Below the pieces are notes generated by a model. That model saw only the letters and a program-made list of their open reading frames with translations. It ran no database searches and was not told the origin of the DNA. This document shows, piece after piece, positions 53,567-64,000 of a stretch of 64,000 bases of DNA. Positions within the stretch are counted from its first letter, which is position 1. The number at the start of each line of letters is the position of its first letter. The position numbers and the translations under genes were made by a program. The DNA is from Narthecium ossifragum (taxonomy: Eukaryota > Streptophyta > Magnoliopsida > Dioscoreales > Nartheciaceae), in the NCBI GenBank assembly GCA_963920575.1, contig OY986967.1, positions 26,730,137 to 26,794,136 on the forward strand, given 5' to 3'.

Positions 53567-53790
53567 CACGTGCCATATTGTAGAGCTTGAAAGAGGCAAG
53601 TATTCATCTCCAAAGGCATACATAGAAACCAAGAAACAATATAATACCACTTGCTATATTGTAGAGCTGACCAAGTAAGAGGCAAGAACTCATGTCCCTG
53701 GTCATACATCGAAACCAAGAAAAGATATAATACCACTTGCTATATTGCTAGACAAAGTACCAAAAATACATATAATAATACAACTTGCTA
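53567..53790. repeat. Imperfect ~75-bp tandem repeat (3 copies)
   Basis: Units contain ACCACTTGCTATATTGTAGA, then AAGAGGCAAG, TCATACAT and GAAACCAAGAAA. Related single units occur at 54242-54305 and 63730-63810. Confidence 0.7.
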
Positions 53791-53930
53791 GGTTGTAGAG
53801 TGGATTTGGTGCGAGTGGAGTTAGTTTTCTTTATTTGTATCGTAGTCATCCTCTATAAGAATTTGATATGTCCATGTACGCCACCTCGATAGATAAAGAA
53901 AACGAGAATAGATGAAAAACCACTCGTTAT

Positions 53931-54241
53931 GATTTTTTGTTAAAATGGACCTCTAATATTTACTTTTGACGCTTTAAGATCTCATACCCTATTTTTTTTT
54001 TGCATAATAAAACCCCTAATAAAAAATACACGTAATGAACACGCGTATAAACGAATACGCGTATAACCAATAATGATACGCGCACCCATGATTACGTGTA
54101 TAACCAATAATTATACATGTATTTGTTTATATGCGTGTTCCTTACATGTATTATTTGATGGGGTCATATTATGCAAGAATACAAGGTATGAGGTCTTAAA
54201 GTGCCGAAAGTAAATATGGGGGTCCTATTTGACAAAAAATC
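53931..54241. mobile_element. 311-bp fold-back MITE with ~85-bp terminal inverted repeats
   Basis: The left arm (GATTTTTTGTTAAAATGGAC onward) pairs with the inverse of the right arm (ending AAAAAATC) over about 85 bp. The flanks CCACTCGTTA and CCACTTGCTA are an approximate 10-bp target duplication, as for Mutator-like elements. The loop has several ACGCGTATAA/ATACGCG words. There is no coding sequence. Confidence 0.8.
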
Positions 54242-54305
54242 CCACTTGCTACATCCAAGCAAGTGCGAGACAAATAACCATCTCCTATTCATCGAAAGAA
54301 ACTAA

Positions 54306-54996
54306 ACCCCCATTTAGCTTGGGACAGGCAATTTCAGAATAAGAGATTTTAGGGTTGGAACACTAGGAATAAAGTTAAATTTTTTCACTTTTGGAATTTG
54401 ATTAGGAAACAGGGACAAACCAGTAATAATTATTTAGAATAAGGAAGTGGTGTTTCGTTGTAAAAGATGGAATAAGGGTAAGAATTATAATCTATTATTT
54501 ATTAATATCAAAAACGCCCTTAAACAGGGTATATTGAGAATTTGGTCAAAAATTAGGAAAATATTGACATGCTTCGCGTTCAAGATTATAATATTTTAAT
54601 AAATTATTAAGTTAACTTTCGACATTTGTGCATAAACGATACAAAATTTCTATTATTATATTATTACGTAAAATAGAGAAAATATATTATAATAAAGTAT
54701 AATATTACCACACCACCCCGCCCCATTCGACGCCGCTACTAGCGAATCTCTCTCCTATCAAAGCCTTCTCCTCCGCCATCGCTGGCAGCGATGCCCTGTC
54801 CTCCTCCACATGATCGTATACATTATTAATAAAATAAAATAATATTATTTCAGTATTTATAACATACTATTAATTAATATTAAAAATGATGACATGGCAA
54901 TGCATCCCCTTACGGACCCACTTATATTAATAAAGTATTATTATTTTAATATATTGTTAAAATAATATAAAATACATAATTTTTTTCATCATACAG
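54306..54996. other. AT-rich intergenic, no gene
   Basis: Very AT-rich with a short GC-rich patch at 54710-54790. Nothing coding is supported. Confidence 0.5.
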
Positions 54997-55211
54997 ACCA
55001 ATCATAATATGACACGTGACATGTGGGGGACCCACTTATATTAATATTTTATTATAATAATGCCTTCTGTCGCTGCCATGTACTCTGCCTCCGTAGTAGA
55101 CAAAACCAATCATAATATGACACGTGACATGAGGGGACCCACTTATATTAATATTTTATTATAATAATGCCTTCTGTCGCTGCCATGTACTCTGCCTTCG
55201 TAGTAGACAAA
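54997..55211. repeat. Two ~108-bp tandem units at the broken end of the Copia element
   Basis: The unit begins ACCAATCATAATATGACACG and ends GTAGTAGACAAA. Its right half is the minus-strand RNase H segment TTKAEYMAATEG of the Copia element. So the truncation junction itself was duplicated. Confidence 0.85.
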
Positions 55212-56415
55212 GCAACTGTAGACTGCAATGTCGACCTCCATCTTACTGGCCCTCTAGCAAGAGTAAAAATATACCATGTAGTTGACCTGTGCTTATCCAA
55301 ATCACCAGCATAATCTGAATCCACATATCCAACTATATGACAATCCAGCTGATCATCACATCCAAACTTCAAACCAATATCTACAATACCTGAGATGTAC
55401 TGTAAAATCCATTTCACAGCCTGCCAATGTTTTTTTTTCTGGCTCATGCATGTACCTGCTTACCATACTAACTGCCTGTGAAATATCTGGCCTTGTACAC
55501 ACATAGCGTACAATAAGCTTCCAACAACATTAGCATACGGAACTCGAGCCATAAATTCGCGCTCCTCATCAGTCTGTGGAGACAACAAAGCACTAAGTTT
55601 AAAGTGAGGGGCCAAAGGATTACTCACAGATTTAGCTTTTTCATCAATGCCGAAGCGCTGCAAAATTTTCTTCAAACATTTCTTCTGTGACAAACAAACT
55701 GTGCCCTTCACTTTATCTCGCTCGATCTCCATGCCCAAAATTTTCTTGGCTTCTCCAAGATCCTTCATCTCAAATTCATTCTTCAACTGAGCTTTTAGCT
55801 TCTTAATCTCCACCTTGCTCTTAGATGCAATGAGCATGTCATCAACATATAAGAGCAAATATATGAAGGATTCATCTCGTAACTTTCTAAAATAGACACA
55901 ATGATCAAAATTGCTTCTTGTGTACTTGATACATTTCATGAATTGGTCAAATCTTTTGTTCCACTGTCATGGAGACTGTTTCAAACCGTACAGAGATTTC
56001 TTCAATTTGCAAACCCAATTCTCTTTTCCAGCAATTTTGAACCCATCTGGTTGAGACATGTATAGATCCTCCTCCAAATCATCATGCAAGAAGGCAGTTA
56101 TGACATCAAGTTGTACTGATTCAAGACCAAACTGAGCAACCAAGGCTAACAAAATACGAATAGAAGAATGCTTGACAACTGGAGAAAATACCGCATTGTA
56201 GTTGTCAGGACCTGTCCCTCTACCCCTGTGGCTCGTTGTAGACCACAAGGGCAATTTGATAAATCGTGTCTTGTTGGTTTGTTTCACACCCGCGTGTGCA
56301 CACACTGGCCTTTTATGTGTTAGTGTTTGTTAGAATGGCTAGGTGGACCCGGGATCGGAAGATCCCAGCTCAGGCGCGCGGAAGCTTGCCTTTGGGCAGC
56401 TGACAACCCTTGAGC

Positions 56416-56550
56416 GATCGATCGCTCCTCGGAACGATCGATCGGACTCGTGAGCGAGTTGGCGGGTTTTGACCCGCTCGGATCGATCCGACTTGGTGTT
56501 GGGATCGATCCGAGGCGCGAGCGATCGATCGCTCCTTGGAGCGACCGATC
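56416..56550. repeat. GATCGATC pair array in LTR D2 (3 pairs)
   Basis: Cores start at 56416/56436, 56481/56503 and 56523/56543 (20-22 bp within pairs). Flanks are GAGCGATCGATCGCTCC and CGGATCGATCCG. At this point in D1 the aligned sequence has no such cores. Confidence 0.8.
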
Positions 56551-58153
56551 GGAATTGCGTCGGTGGCTTTTCTGCTTCGCGAGGACGGCCGCCGTTGGCC
56601 GTCGCTCTTTCCTGTCAGAGGGGTAGAACTTTCCCTCCCCTCATTCGCCTTTTCCCCCTCTTTTCCGGCTGTCCCCTCCCCCTTTCCTCCTTTTCTCCTT
56701 TCCCCTTCCTCCTTCTTCTTCCTTCCTCTTTTCTTCTCTCCCGACGTTGCTCTTCCCCTGTTTTTCCGGCAGCCACCTTCCCCTCTTCCGTTCTCCCTCC
56801 TCCGACCATCAAATTGGGTGTTCTAAGCCTCGTTGGATCCGTAGCAACGAGAGGAAGGCTCCTGGTGTGGTTTGGAGGCTTGTTGGTGACTGGTTGCGAG
56901 GGATCAGCCGGGATTAGCGTTCTTCGGTAGGTTCTTCTACCTACTGTGTTCTTCCTTGGGTTTCTTTAGATATAGCCGTTGGATCTTGTTGATCTTTGTC
57001 TTGTTGGATTCCTCATGCCTAGTAGAATTTCTGATATGGGTTTTATGATCTTTGGTTGAGATCTTAGTAGGTTTTATGCATGATTAAGCTAGGTTTCTCT
57101 GTTTCTGCTGTTCTTGAAGAACAGCCGGCGTGCGTTGCACGTACTTGATCTTGGGTTGTGATGAGTATAAGAGTTGTAGATCTTTGACTCTACTCTCTAA
57201 CCCAATTGATTTCATAATTTTTTAATTTTTCTACGATTTGTTATGAATTGTTTGCTGGAGGGCTGCGTTGCAGCAATTAATTGGTAAGTTAGTTTGATTA
57301 ACGGTTTTGATTAGTGTTTTTCCGTTAATCCAACCGTTGGATGATTATGAATTTTGGATATATTGATCCTGGTATATACACCTACTGATGACTAAGTTGG
57401 ATTTTGAATCCGACATCGTTTAGACATCGGATCGACGAGATCAATTAGCCTCTAAGTAGAGGTTTTGGGTGTTTTGAATATAATATTATATTTCGGAATA
57501 TAAGATTATATTGTTTACTGTTCATCATCATTTTCAGGGTTGCTTCCCGTTGCAGGAGTCCGCGGGTGACGGTCGTGGTACCGTCGTAATGCCGGGACCC
57601 GCTGCGGATCGGCTGGCAGCGGTTGGTAGTACCGCTGCAGCGATCCGGTTGACTTGTATGCTACCCTTGACATACTGTTGCATGCCTATCTCCTCATTGT
57701 GTATGTCATATCATGCATTGTTGTTTTGTGCATTAGTTGCATTGGTTAGGGCGTGGGTGATCTGTGGGTCGTCGTCCCGAGGTTGGAAGCTCGGACTTAG
57801 CCCTAGGACCGGGGTTGGGTTGTTTGGATCCGGTTTGAATTGTAGTGTCCAGTCAAACTCAATGATAGGCCTAGATGACTGGTGCACTTGTGGCTTGATG
57901 ATTGTAGAGGTCGTGTCGGCCTCGAGTCGGATCTGAGGTGTAGCCGGTGTCCGGCTTTTCTTAAAACTCTTGAGTAGAGGAGTTGCCTACTCAGTGGTGT
58001 CTCTTTCCACCAAACAGTGTTCAGTGTCCTGTTGAGAGTTAGCAATGTTGTTTCCTGCTACTGAGTGTGACCTGACATGTGACCAGCACGGCTGGGAGAC
58101 CATGATCATGGGCCTCAGGGACACGCGGTGGGGTTATGGGACCCCTGTATACA

Positions 58154-59855
58154 TGACACGCCTTGAAAAGTGTCGTTACCTTAACAAGAACGCCAAAATT
58201 ACAAATTTATAATTCGAATCACTACTAACTACTTAAGGGGTAGATAGCAATAAGTCCGGGTCGGTCCACAGGGAACACAGGATTAAGTCTAATTACCGTG
58301 CATAGTTTTAAATCAAAAGTCAAGGGAGATGAATGATAGTTGGTCTTTGAACTACTTTTAACCTGAATTAAACTAAATTGAGAAATAACAATAGAAGAAA
58401 AGGCTAGGAAGTTCTAATCCGTAATCGAGAGCTATTTAGGCATTCCTAGAACAAGAGCAATTCAATAAATTCTAGATGGTTTTCTAAGATTGATAGAAGA
58501 TCGGTTAGGTCCACTATCACTCAACATAGATTCATTAGAAGTCTACGTCGGAATGAAGATCAAATCAGCGGATAATTGGTATGAGAATAATCAAAGTGGT
58601 TCTAGCACTTTGAGATCGCCTAATCAATAAAGATAAAGAATTAATTGTAGGTTACAATCGTAGGTCTTAATGGTTCTAGCATTAAGGTAGTGGTTCTAGC
58701 ACTCCTACAATCATAATCTAGGGTTTAGAATCCAATCCAAAGATCTAACATGGTTCTAGCATGAAAGCATCTTGAACAAATCCTAATCCTAGCCTCTAAC
58801 ATGCAACGCTCGAAACCAGCGATCGTAATCTCAGCATAACTTCCACATCCAAACTCGAAACGAGGTGAGTCAAGATTCGGTGGAAAGCTAAGGAAGATAT
58901 CTACAACTTTTATGTTTTGAGTTTTCACAAAATCCGGCTGTATACCCATGAAAAAACCGAGACAATATAGACCGAAATTAGGGCACAAAGAACAAACAAT
59001 TCATTCACCATAAGAAATATTACCAATAGATATATAAAATCTGAATTCAATCCATTAAACCATCATAAAGTACATGCTCAGATCCATAGAAAAAACCTAG
59101 ATAAACTCCCTATTACATCATAGAATTTCCTAGACTAAAGATTTAGCTACTCATCTTAAAGAGACGATCTATCGGAGAAGGTTGATGACGCGCCCCCGCC
59201 ATGGATCTATCTTCAAGATCTAACCCTAATGTTTATGAAGGAAGAAGAGCCAAGGAAATACCCAGGAGGAGAGGAAAATTCGTCTATGGGTGACTGCCAA
59301 AAAATCCTCTCACAAGGTCTATTTATAGGCCTTAGTTAAACCCTAACTCGGATTAGATCTCAGCCCTTTATTTTTCCCGCAGCTCAAAATGGGATCGATC
59401 CCCTTTGGGAAGTAGATCAATCTCCTTTGTCCGTGAACTCAGGATCTAGGTTATGCCCGACCCAGATCGATCTGCTTTGGAAAGCGGATCGATCTGGTTT
59501 TTTCGTAACTGCTTTTTCTGCACCTCTGTACTAAAAATAGCATATCTTCCTCTAGGAAACTCCAAATCACGAACCGTAAAAAGTTCTGGAATCTAGACTT
59601 CAAGAGCTTTCCAACCATATATAGCACATCATCTGGTTCTTCCTAAGAAGATACAGTTTAATCTTCAAAGTGGGCCCACCTTTGCTCCTTTGACTTCGCA
59701 GGTTCTTTATTTGTTCGTTTTAGCACCAAACTTGATCTAATCTTCGCTGAGGGTCGTTAAGCCTGAAATGGGGAAAAGACAATCAAAATAGCATTGCTCG
59801 GAAGCTAACAGGACCTAGTTAAAGGGGCGATTTGTGCACTTTTTACGCGTTATCA
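58154..59855 (-). mobile_element. Solo LTR C, 1702 bp, nested in D2
   Basis: It starts TGACACGCCTTGAAAAGTG and ends CACTTTTTACGCGTTATCA. Flanks ATACA and ATATA are a near-perfect 5-bp TSD. Same family as A and B. The inverse TATA box is at 59319-59328. Confidence 0.85.
59393..59494 (-). promoter_or_regulatory. GATCGATC pair array in LTR C (2 pairs)
   Basis: Cores start at 59393/59415 and 59465/59487: 22 bp within each pair, 72 bp between pairs. It lies upstream of the TATA box in LTR sense. Confidence 0.85.
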
Positions 59856-62800
59856 ATATACCCAGGTTCTACTTGAGGGCGGCACTGTTGCGTTTCCCTC
59901 TTCCTTCTGTGTGTCGTAGTGTAGATCCCTTCTGAGCTTAGTGCTCACACCTACCCAGGCTGCGTTTTGCAGGTGCAGGCGTCAGTTCTTCCTCTGTGGC
60001 CCCTACCGGGCAGTTGGTCGGCGGTGCGGTGGCGCCTAGTGGATTTTGAGAGGTGGCGATATTTACCTGCTTTTACCCTTTTGTTAGTTAGTCTCCTACG
60101 GGAGTGATGTTGTATTTTGGATCTTCCCCTCTCCGAGGATTTGTATATTAAACACTTTGAGTTTAAATCTGTGGTTCGAGGTTTTGCTAATTAATGTTAT
60201 TTTAATTGAGGGCTTTTGATGAATTGCTAGGGTGACCAATAGGTTAGAGGGAACCGTCGCCGTTCTTTTTCCGCGTTTTGTAGGTTCCGATTCGCGTCGC
60301 CCGGCCCGGTTGGGCTTTCGCGTGTCGGGGCGCGACAATAGTCTATTCATTTCTTCTGTGTGTAGCCTTTAGTTACAAGCCTAGCCTTGTATCTCAGATT
60401 GTCTTTTGCCAATTGATCCTCTTTTTTAGTGTAAACCCACTTGCAACCAATGACTTTCTTTTCCAAAGGAAGTTGTACCAACTCCCATGTCGAATTCTTC
60501 AAATGAGATTGCATCTCTTCATCCATAGCCTTCTTCCATTCTACCTTTTTAGAACTTTTCACTGCTTCTCTGTAAGTAGATGGAATATCATCTTCAATAA
60601 CTAGAAGTGCATATGCTACCAAGTCAGTATACCTAGCAGGCTTACGAATCTCTCTTCTTGGTCTATGGACTGCAACTGAGTCTGGTTGTTATGGATCCTC
60701 CTGAGTCTCCTCATCATCTGAACTTGATTCCTCATTTTGAACATGTCTGCTATCATTTTTCATTTCAACAAATGGAGCCTCAAACTCTACCTGCTAGGAA
60801 ACACTCCTACTAATACTCTCCTCCTGAGAGTTCTGCAGATTCTCGTTCAACATTGAGACATTATCAAATTTAACATCTCTCCTAACAATAACCTTCCTTG
60901 ACTGAAGGCATCAAAGTATGTATACTTTTATGCCAGTCTTAAAGCCCAAAAATATTGCTTTCTTGGCTCTTGAATTTAGCTTACTTTCCCTGACATGATA
61001 ATATGCTGGACAACCAAATATATGCAAAGAATCATAATCCGTAGCAGGATATCCAGACCAAACCTCAAGTGAAGTTTTTCCCTCATTTGCAGATGCAGGT
61101 AATCTGTTGATGACATGACATGCATATGACAACGCCTCAGCCCAAAATTCTTTTCCTAAGCCAGCATTTGACAACATACACCATACTTTCTCTAATAAAG
61201 TACGGTTCATTCGTTCTGATATCCCATTCTGTTGTGGTGTCTCCCTAACAGTGAAGTGTCTAACTATGCCTTCATCCTCACATAGCTTCAAAAAAGGATC
61301 TGATTTGAACTCACCACCATTATCTGAACGAAGACATTTAATTTTTCTACTAGTTTGAGTTTCTATCATCTTCTTCTAATTCAAAAAAATATCTAGCACT
61401 CCACCCTTATGCTTCATCGGATAGACCCAAACTCTTCTAGAATAATCATCAACAAAAGAAACAAACCAATGCATACCTCCAAAGATGTTGTTTTGGTAGG
61501 ACCCCAAACATCTGTGTATATAATCCAAAATACCTTGAGTTTGATGAACTGTAGTGCCAAACTTTACTCTAGTTTGCTTACCCAAAACACAGTGCTCACA
61601 GAAACTGAGTTTGCATACATTTGCTCCTTTCAAGAGACCTTGCTTCATCAAACCATTTAAAGCTTTTCTCCTGCATGTCCCAATCGCATATGCCATAGTT
61701 TGGTGGTATCTTCTATCTCAGAATTTTACGAAACAACTGCTGCTCTACCTACTATAGTGCTTTCATATAGGAAATACAAATTCTTCCTTCTAATTACTTT
61801 CATCACAACAAGAGCTCTTGAAATAACCTTAAGAACTCCACCTTTCATTGTAACCATGAAGCCCTTAGATTCCAAAACACCCAATGATATGAGATTCTTC
61901 TTCAAATCCGGAACGTACCGAACTTTTGTTAACTCTTTGACTATTTCATCATGCATCTCCAATCGGATTTTACCTATCCCTTTCGTCATACAGGCGTTAT
62001 CATTGCCCATATAGACTACTCCACTATCCAGCTCCTCAAAGCTGGAAAACCAATTCCTATTCGGACACATATGATAGGTGCAACCCGAATCCAAAATCTA
62101 CTCGTCAACGTCACAAACCAATGCTAAACCAGTCAAAGCTATATCTGAATCTTCATCATCTGAGTGTGCTATATTTGCTTTTGAATTTTTCTTGTCCTTG
62201 TTCTTCATCAAAACTGGACAATCTTTTTTCTAATGCCCTTTATTATGACAGTAGGAACACTCATCCTTCGCAGGAATTTCTCCTTCAGTCGATGCACCTC
62301 TCGACTTCGATCATGACTTGCCATGCTTACCAAATTTCTTCTTATCTGATCTACCTCTCACCATCAAAGCTTCTGATGCTGAATCTCTATGAACTTGCTT
62401 GTTCAATTTTCGATACTCATTATTTATCAAAGCATTAGCAACATCTTCATACTTGATCTCACTTTTCTCATACAGTAAAGTAGTAGCCAAGTGTTCATAA
62501 GAATCAGATAATGAATTCAACAACATGAGAGCTTTGTCTTCATCTAATATTTCAACTTCTAAATTTTGTAAATCAGCAAGTATTTTATTATAACCATTCA
62601 GATGCTCAGACATGGAGGTATATGCTTTGTATTGGAAACGAAAGAGCTTCTTCTTCAGATAAAGCCTATTCTCAATGCTTGTCCTCCAATTTCTTTCACA
62701 ATTCCTTTGCTGAAGTCTTGCTCCTTACAAAATATTTCTGATCCCTTGCCAAACAAAGCCTGATAGTTGCACAAGCCAGACAATTGATTTTCATCCAATC

Positions 62801-63058
62801 TTCATCTGACATCTCCTCGGGCTTCTCTTCCAATGTTATGTCTAGTTCTTGCTGGAACAAGACATCCAAGACCTCGCACTGCCACATACCAAAGTTGTTA
62901 ATTCCTTCAAATTTCTCTAACTCGAACTTTGTATTTGAAACTGTAGGTCTGGTTGCCGGTGTAGATTTCGACGACCCTGACGGTGTCGACTTCGAAGATG
63001 TATCCTCAGACATCTTCTCGATGTGGATGGTGAATCAATTCCAATGCCCAGATCTGAA

Positions 63059-63074
63059 CCTGGCTCTGATACCA
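63059..63074 (-). other. Primer-binding site of the Copia element
   Basis: The minus strand reads TGGTATCAGAGCCAGG two bases inside the 5' LTR, a canonical initiator tRNA-Met PBS. Confidence 0.92.
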
Positions 63075-63076
63075 CT

Positions 63077-63704
63077 TGTTGCGCCGGAAGGCACCTCCAA
63101 TGCAAGAATCCACCAACAATCGAGAAGGAAAAACAAACCACACAAACCAACCCAAGCAGTAATCAAAGAATAGGGGAGAGAAAATAGGGAGAGCACACCA
63201 AAAAAACACATGGATTTACGTGGTTCGGCAATAGCCTACATCCATGGGCGGCACGGCGAGATCAATCTACTAATCAAGATGAAGAAGTACAAAGTAGGGC
63301 AAAAGCCTCTCTCTCTAAGGCTCTTAAGCTCTCTCCAAAACCCTCTTATTTCCCCTTTTTGTTAGGGTTACAAAACACTCTATTTATAGCTTCCAAAGAG
63401 TCCAAATCCGGAATAGATCTGAACCCTCGATTTGCCCATCTACTAAGAGATGATCGATTATTTTATAGAGGAATGATAGATCATTTATGCTCGAGCGTTC
63501 GTAAACTTTCAGTATCCCGAAGAAGATCGATCACTTATAGAGGAAGGATCGATCTTTTTACAACGTGCTCTCTGCCATCTCTGTCTGCAATGAAGAAGAT
63601 CAATCATCTTCTATAGGATGATCGATCTTTGCAAAACTAGCTCTCTTTCTGGAATAATGTGATGAAAAGATCGATCATTTGTTGAAATCGAGCCAAAATC
63701 AACA
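63077..63704 (-). repeat. 5' LTR of the Copia element (628 bp)
   Basis: On the minus strand it starts TGTTGATTTTGG and ends next to the PBS in GGCGCAACA. The TATA box (CTATAAATAG in sense) is at 63380-63389. It carries the GATCGATC array 63452-63676. The right boundary is inferred from the TGTTG terminus; no second LTR exists to confirm it. Confidence 0.8.
63452..63676 (-). promoter_or_regulatory. GATCGATC pair array in the Copia LTR (3 pairs plus one core)
   Basis: Cores start at 63452/63475, 63525/63547 and 63598/63620, plus a single core at 63669. Within-pair spacing is 22-23 bp, between units 73, 73 and 71 bp. It lies upstream of the TATA box in LTR sense. Confidence 0.86.
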
Positions 63705-64000
63705 AAATCTATAATAGATAAGAAAACCATTTTGCTATATCGGAGCAGTTGCGAGGCAATTAACCATTCGCCTGGTCATATATTAGAAAGAAACTGAGAA
63801 TATACTAGGTAAAATATTATCAACTTGGTTGGGACTGTTGGAATAAGAAGAGTTCATGCAGGCAACACACATGAAGGTGACCTAATCTCCTATAGGTCAG
63901 CGCAACTGTCTCTACCAGACAAGCTAGGAGTTGGTGACATGAAGATGACCTTTAATTAACGAAAATAATCATTCCCGTTGCACATGGGTTGCACATGGGT
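63705..64000. other. Flank of the Copia element, no gene
   Basis: Contains one diverged unit of the ~75-bp repeat seen at 53567-53790 (TTGCTATATCGGAGC, then GGTCATATATTAGAAAGAAAC). The window ends with a direct repeat GCACATGGGTT. Confidence 0.5.

Larger units (their letters stand above)
56203..60337 (-). mobile_element. Solo LTR D2 inserted in the Copia RT, split by LTR C
   Basis: It starts TGTCAGGACCTGTCCC and ends GGGGCGCGACA. The flanks GTAGT (56198-56202) and ATAGT (60338-60342) are a 5-bp TSD with one change. It is homologous to D1 (23034-25613), about 2.4 kb without the nested LTR C. It interrupts RT just before the FSPVVK motif. No gag-pol of its own. Confidence 0.85.
55148..63013 (-). 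pseudogene. Broken Copia gag-pol
   Basis: Gag starts at the ATG at 63013 (MSEDTSSKSTPSG) with FEGINNFGMWQCEVLDVLF; further gag at 62311-62613. The zinc knuckle near 62225-62265 (CSYCHNKGH, then KKDC) has a TAG inside it. Protease follows with DSGCTYHMCPNRNWF (62094 down) and a TAG just before the catalytic DSG. GAG-pre-integrase and integrase lie at 60911-61696 (CVLGKQTRVKFG, FVSFVDDYSRRVWVY, LRSDNGGEFKSD, TPQQNGISERMNRTL). RT begins at 60347-60622 (KARLVTKGYTQKK), is cut by D2, and resumes at 56190 (FSPVVKHSSIRILLALVAQF), with the catalytic YVDDMLIASKS near 55845. RNase H (GYVDSDYAGDLDKH) is truncated. Several frames are broken. Similar Gag and PBS suggest kinship with the Gag-only element. 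Confidence 0.9.
55105..63704 (-). mobile_element. 3'-truncated Copia retrotransposon, split by LTR D2
   Basis: From right to left it has the 5' LTR (63077-63704), PBS, gag, protease, integrase, RT and RNase H in Copia order. There is no 3' LTR: the element stops in RNase H at the junction with AT-rich DNA. After removing D2 and its TSD the remaining Copia sequence is about 4.46 kb. It is inactive, with several stops. Confidence 0.9.

Overview
The window is nuclear DNA from a flowering plant, probably a monocot. It has two intronless coiled-coil NLR (CNL) resistance genes of the RGA-like type, L1-type LINEs with plant-style RNase H tails, Copia elements primed by initiator tRNA-Met, solo LTRs, MITEs and Pack-MULE-like elements. 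No TIR-NLR, tRNA, rRNA, CRISPR array or prokaryotic gene was seen. The monocot assignment is inference from the CNL style only. A 200-base N gap lies at 16301-16500.

The backbone is a tandem segmental duplication. Unit 1 (1422-9402) and unit 2 (35224-49452) each carry, in the same order, a Pack-MULE-like element with an alpha-tubulin fragment, a pair of outward-facing LINE 3' ends, a conserved promoter region and one CNL gene: NLR1 at 5017-7959 and NLR2 at 39789-42728. A third, partial copy of the unit survives in pieces (18343-18472, 27370-27528, 35072-35223) without an NLR. NLR1 reads MHG where NLR2 reads MHD, a substitution at the NLR regulatory switch.

The rest is a nest of transposons whose insertion order can be read from target-site duplications (TSDs). 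9680-11413 is a solo LTR (TSD GAAGG) splitting an older ~0.5 kb duplication. 18491-27358 holds two related GC-rich unclassified elements; the first is interrupted by solo LTR A (20904-22642, TSD GGGAG) and solo LTR D1 (23034-25613, TSD GGTCC). 27529-35071 is a near full-length L1 LINE (12-bp TSD) with LTR B inside its ORF1. 42762-47742 is a 5'-truncated L1 LINE (14-bp TSD) inserted 33 bp after the NLR2 stop codon. 50089-52844 is a complete 2.76-kb LTR element coding only Gag (TSD AATCG). 55105-63704 is a 3'-truncated Copia element whose reverse transcriptase is split by solo LTR D2 (56203-60337), itself split by solo LTR C (58154-59855).

The most unusual signal is a shared architecture in the LTRs. 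At least four otherwise different LTR families carry pairs of GATCGATC cores, usually 20-23 bp apart start to start, repeated about every 63-78 bp, and in three of the families placed just upstream of a CTATAAATAG box. The intervening sequence is mostly not conserved. This looks like a modular U3 element gained repeatedly or exchanged between families.
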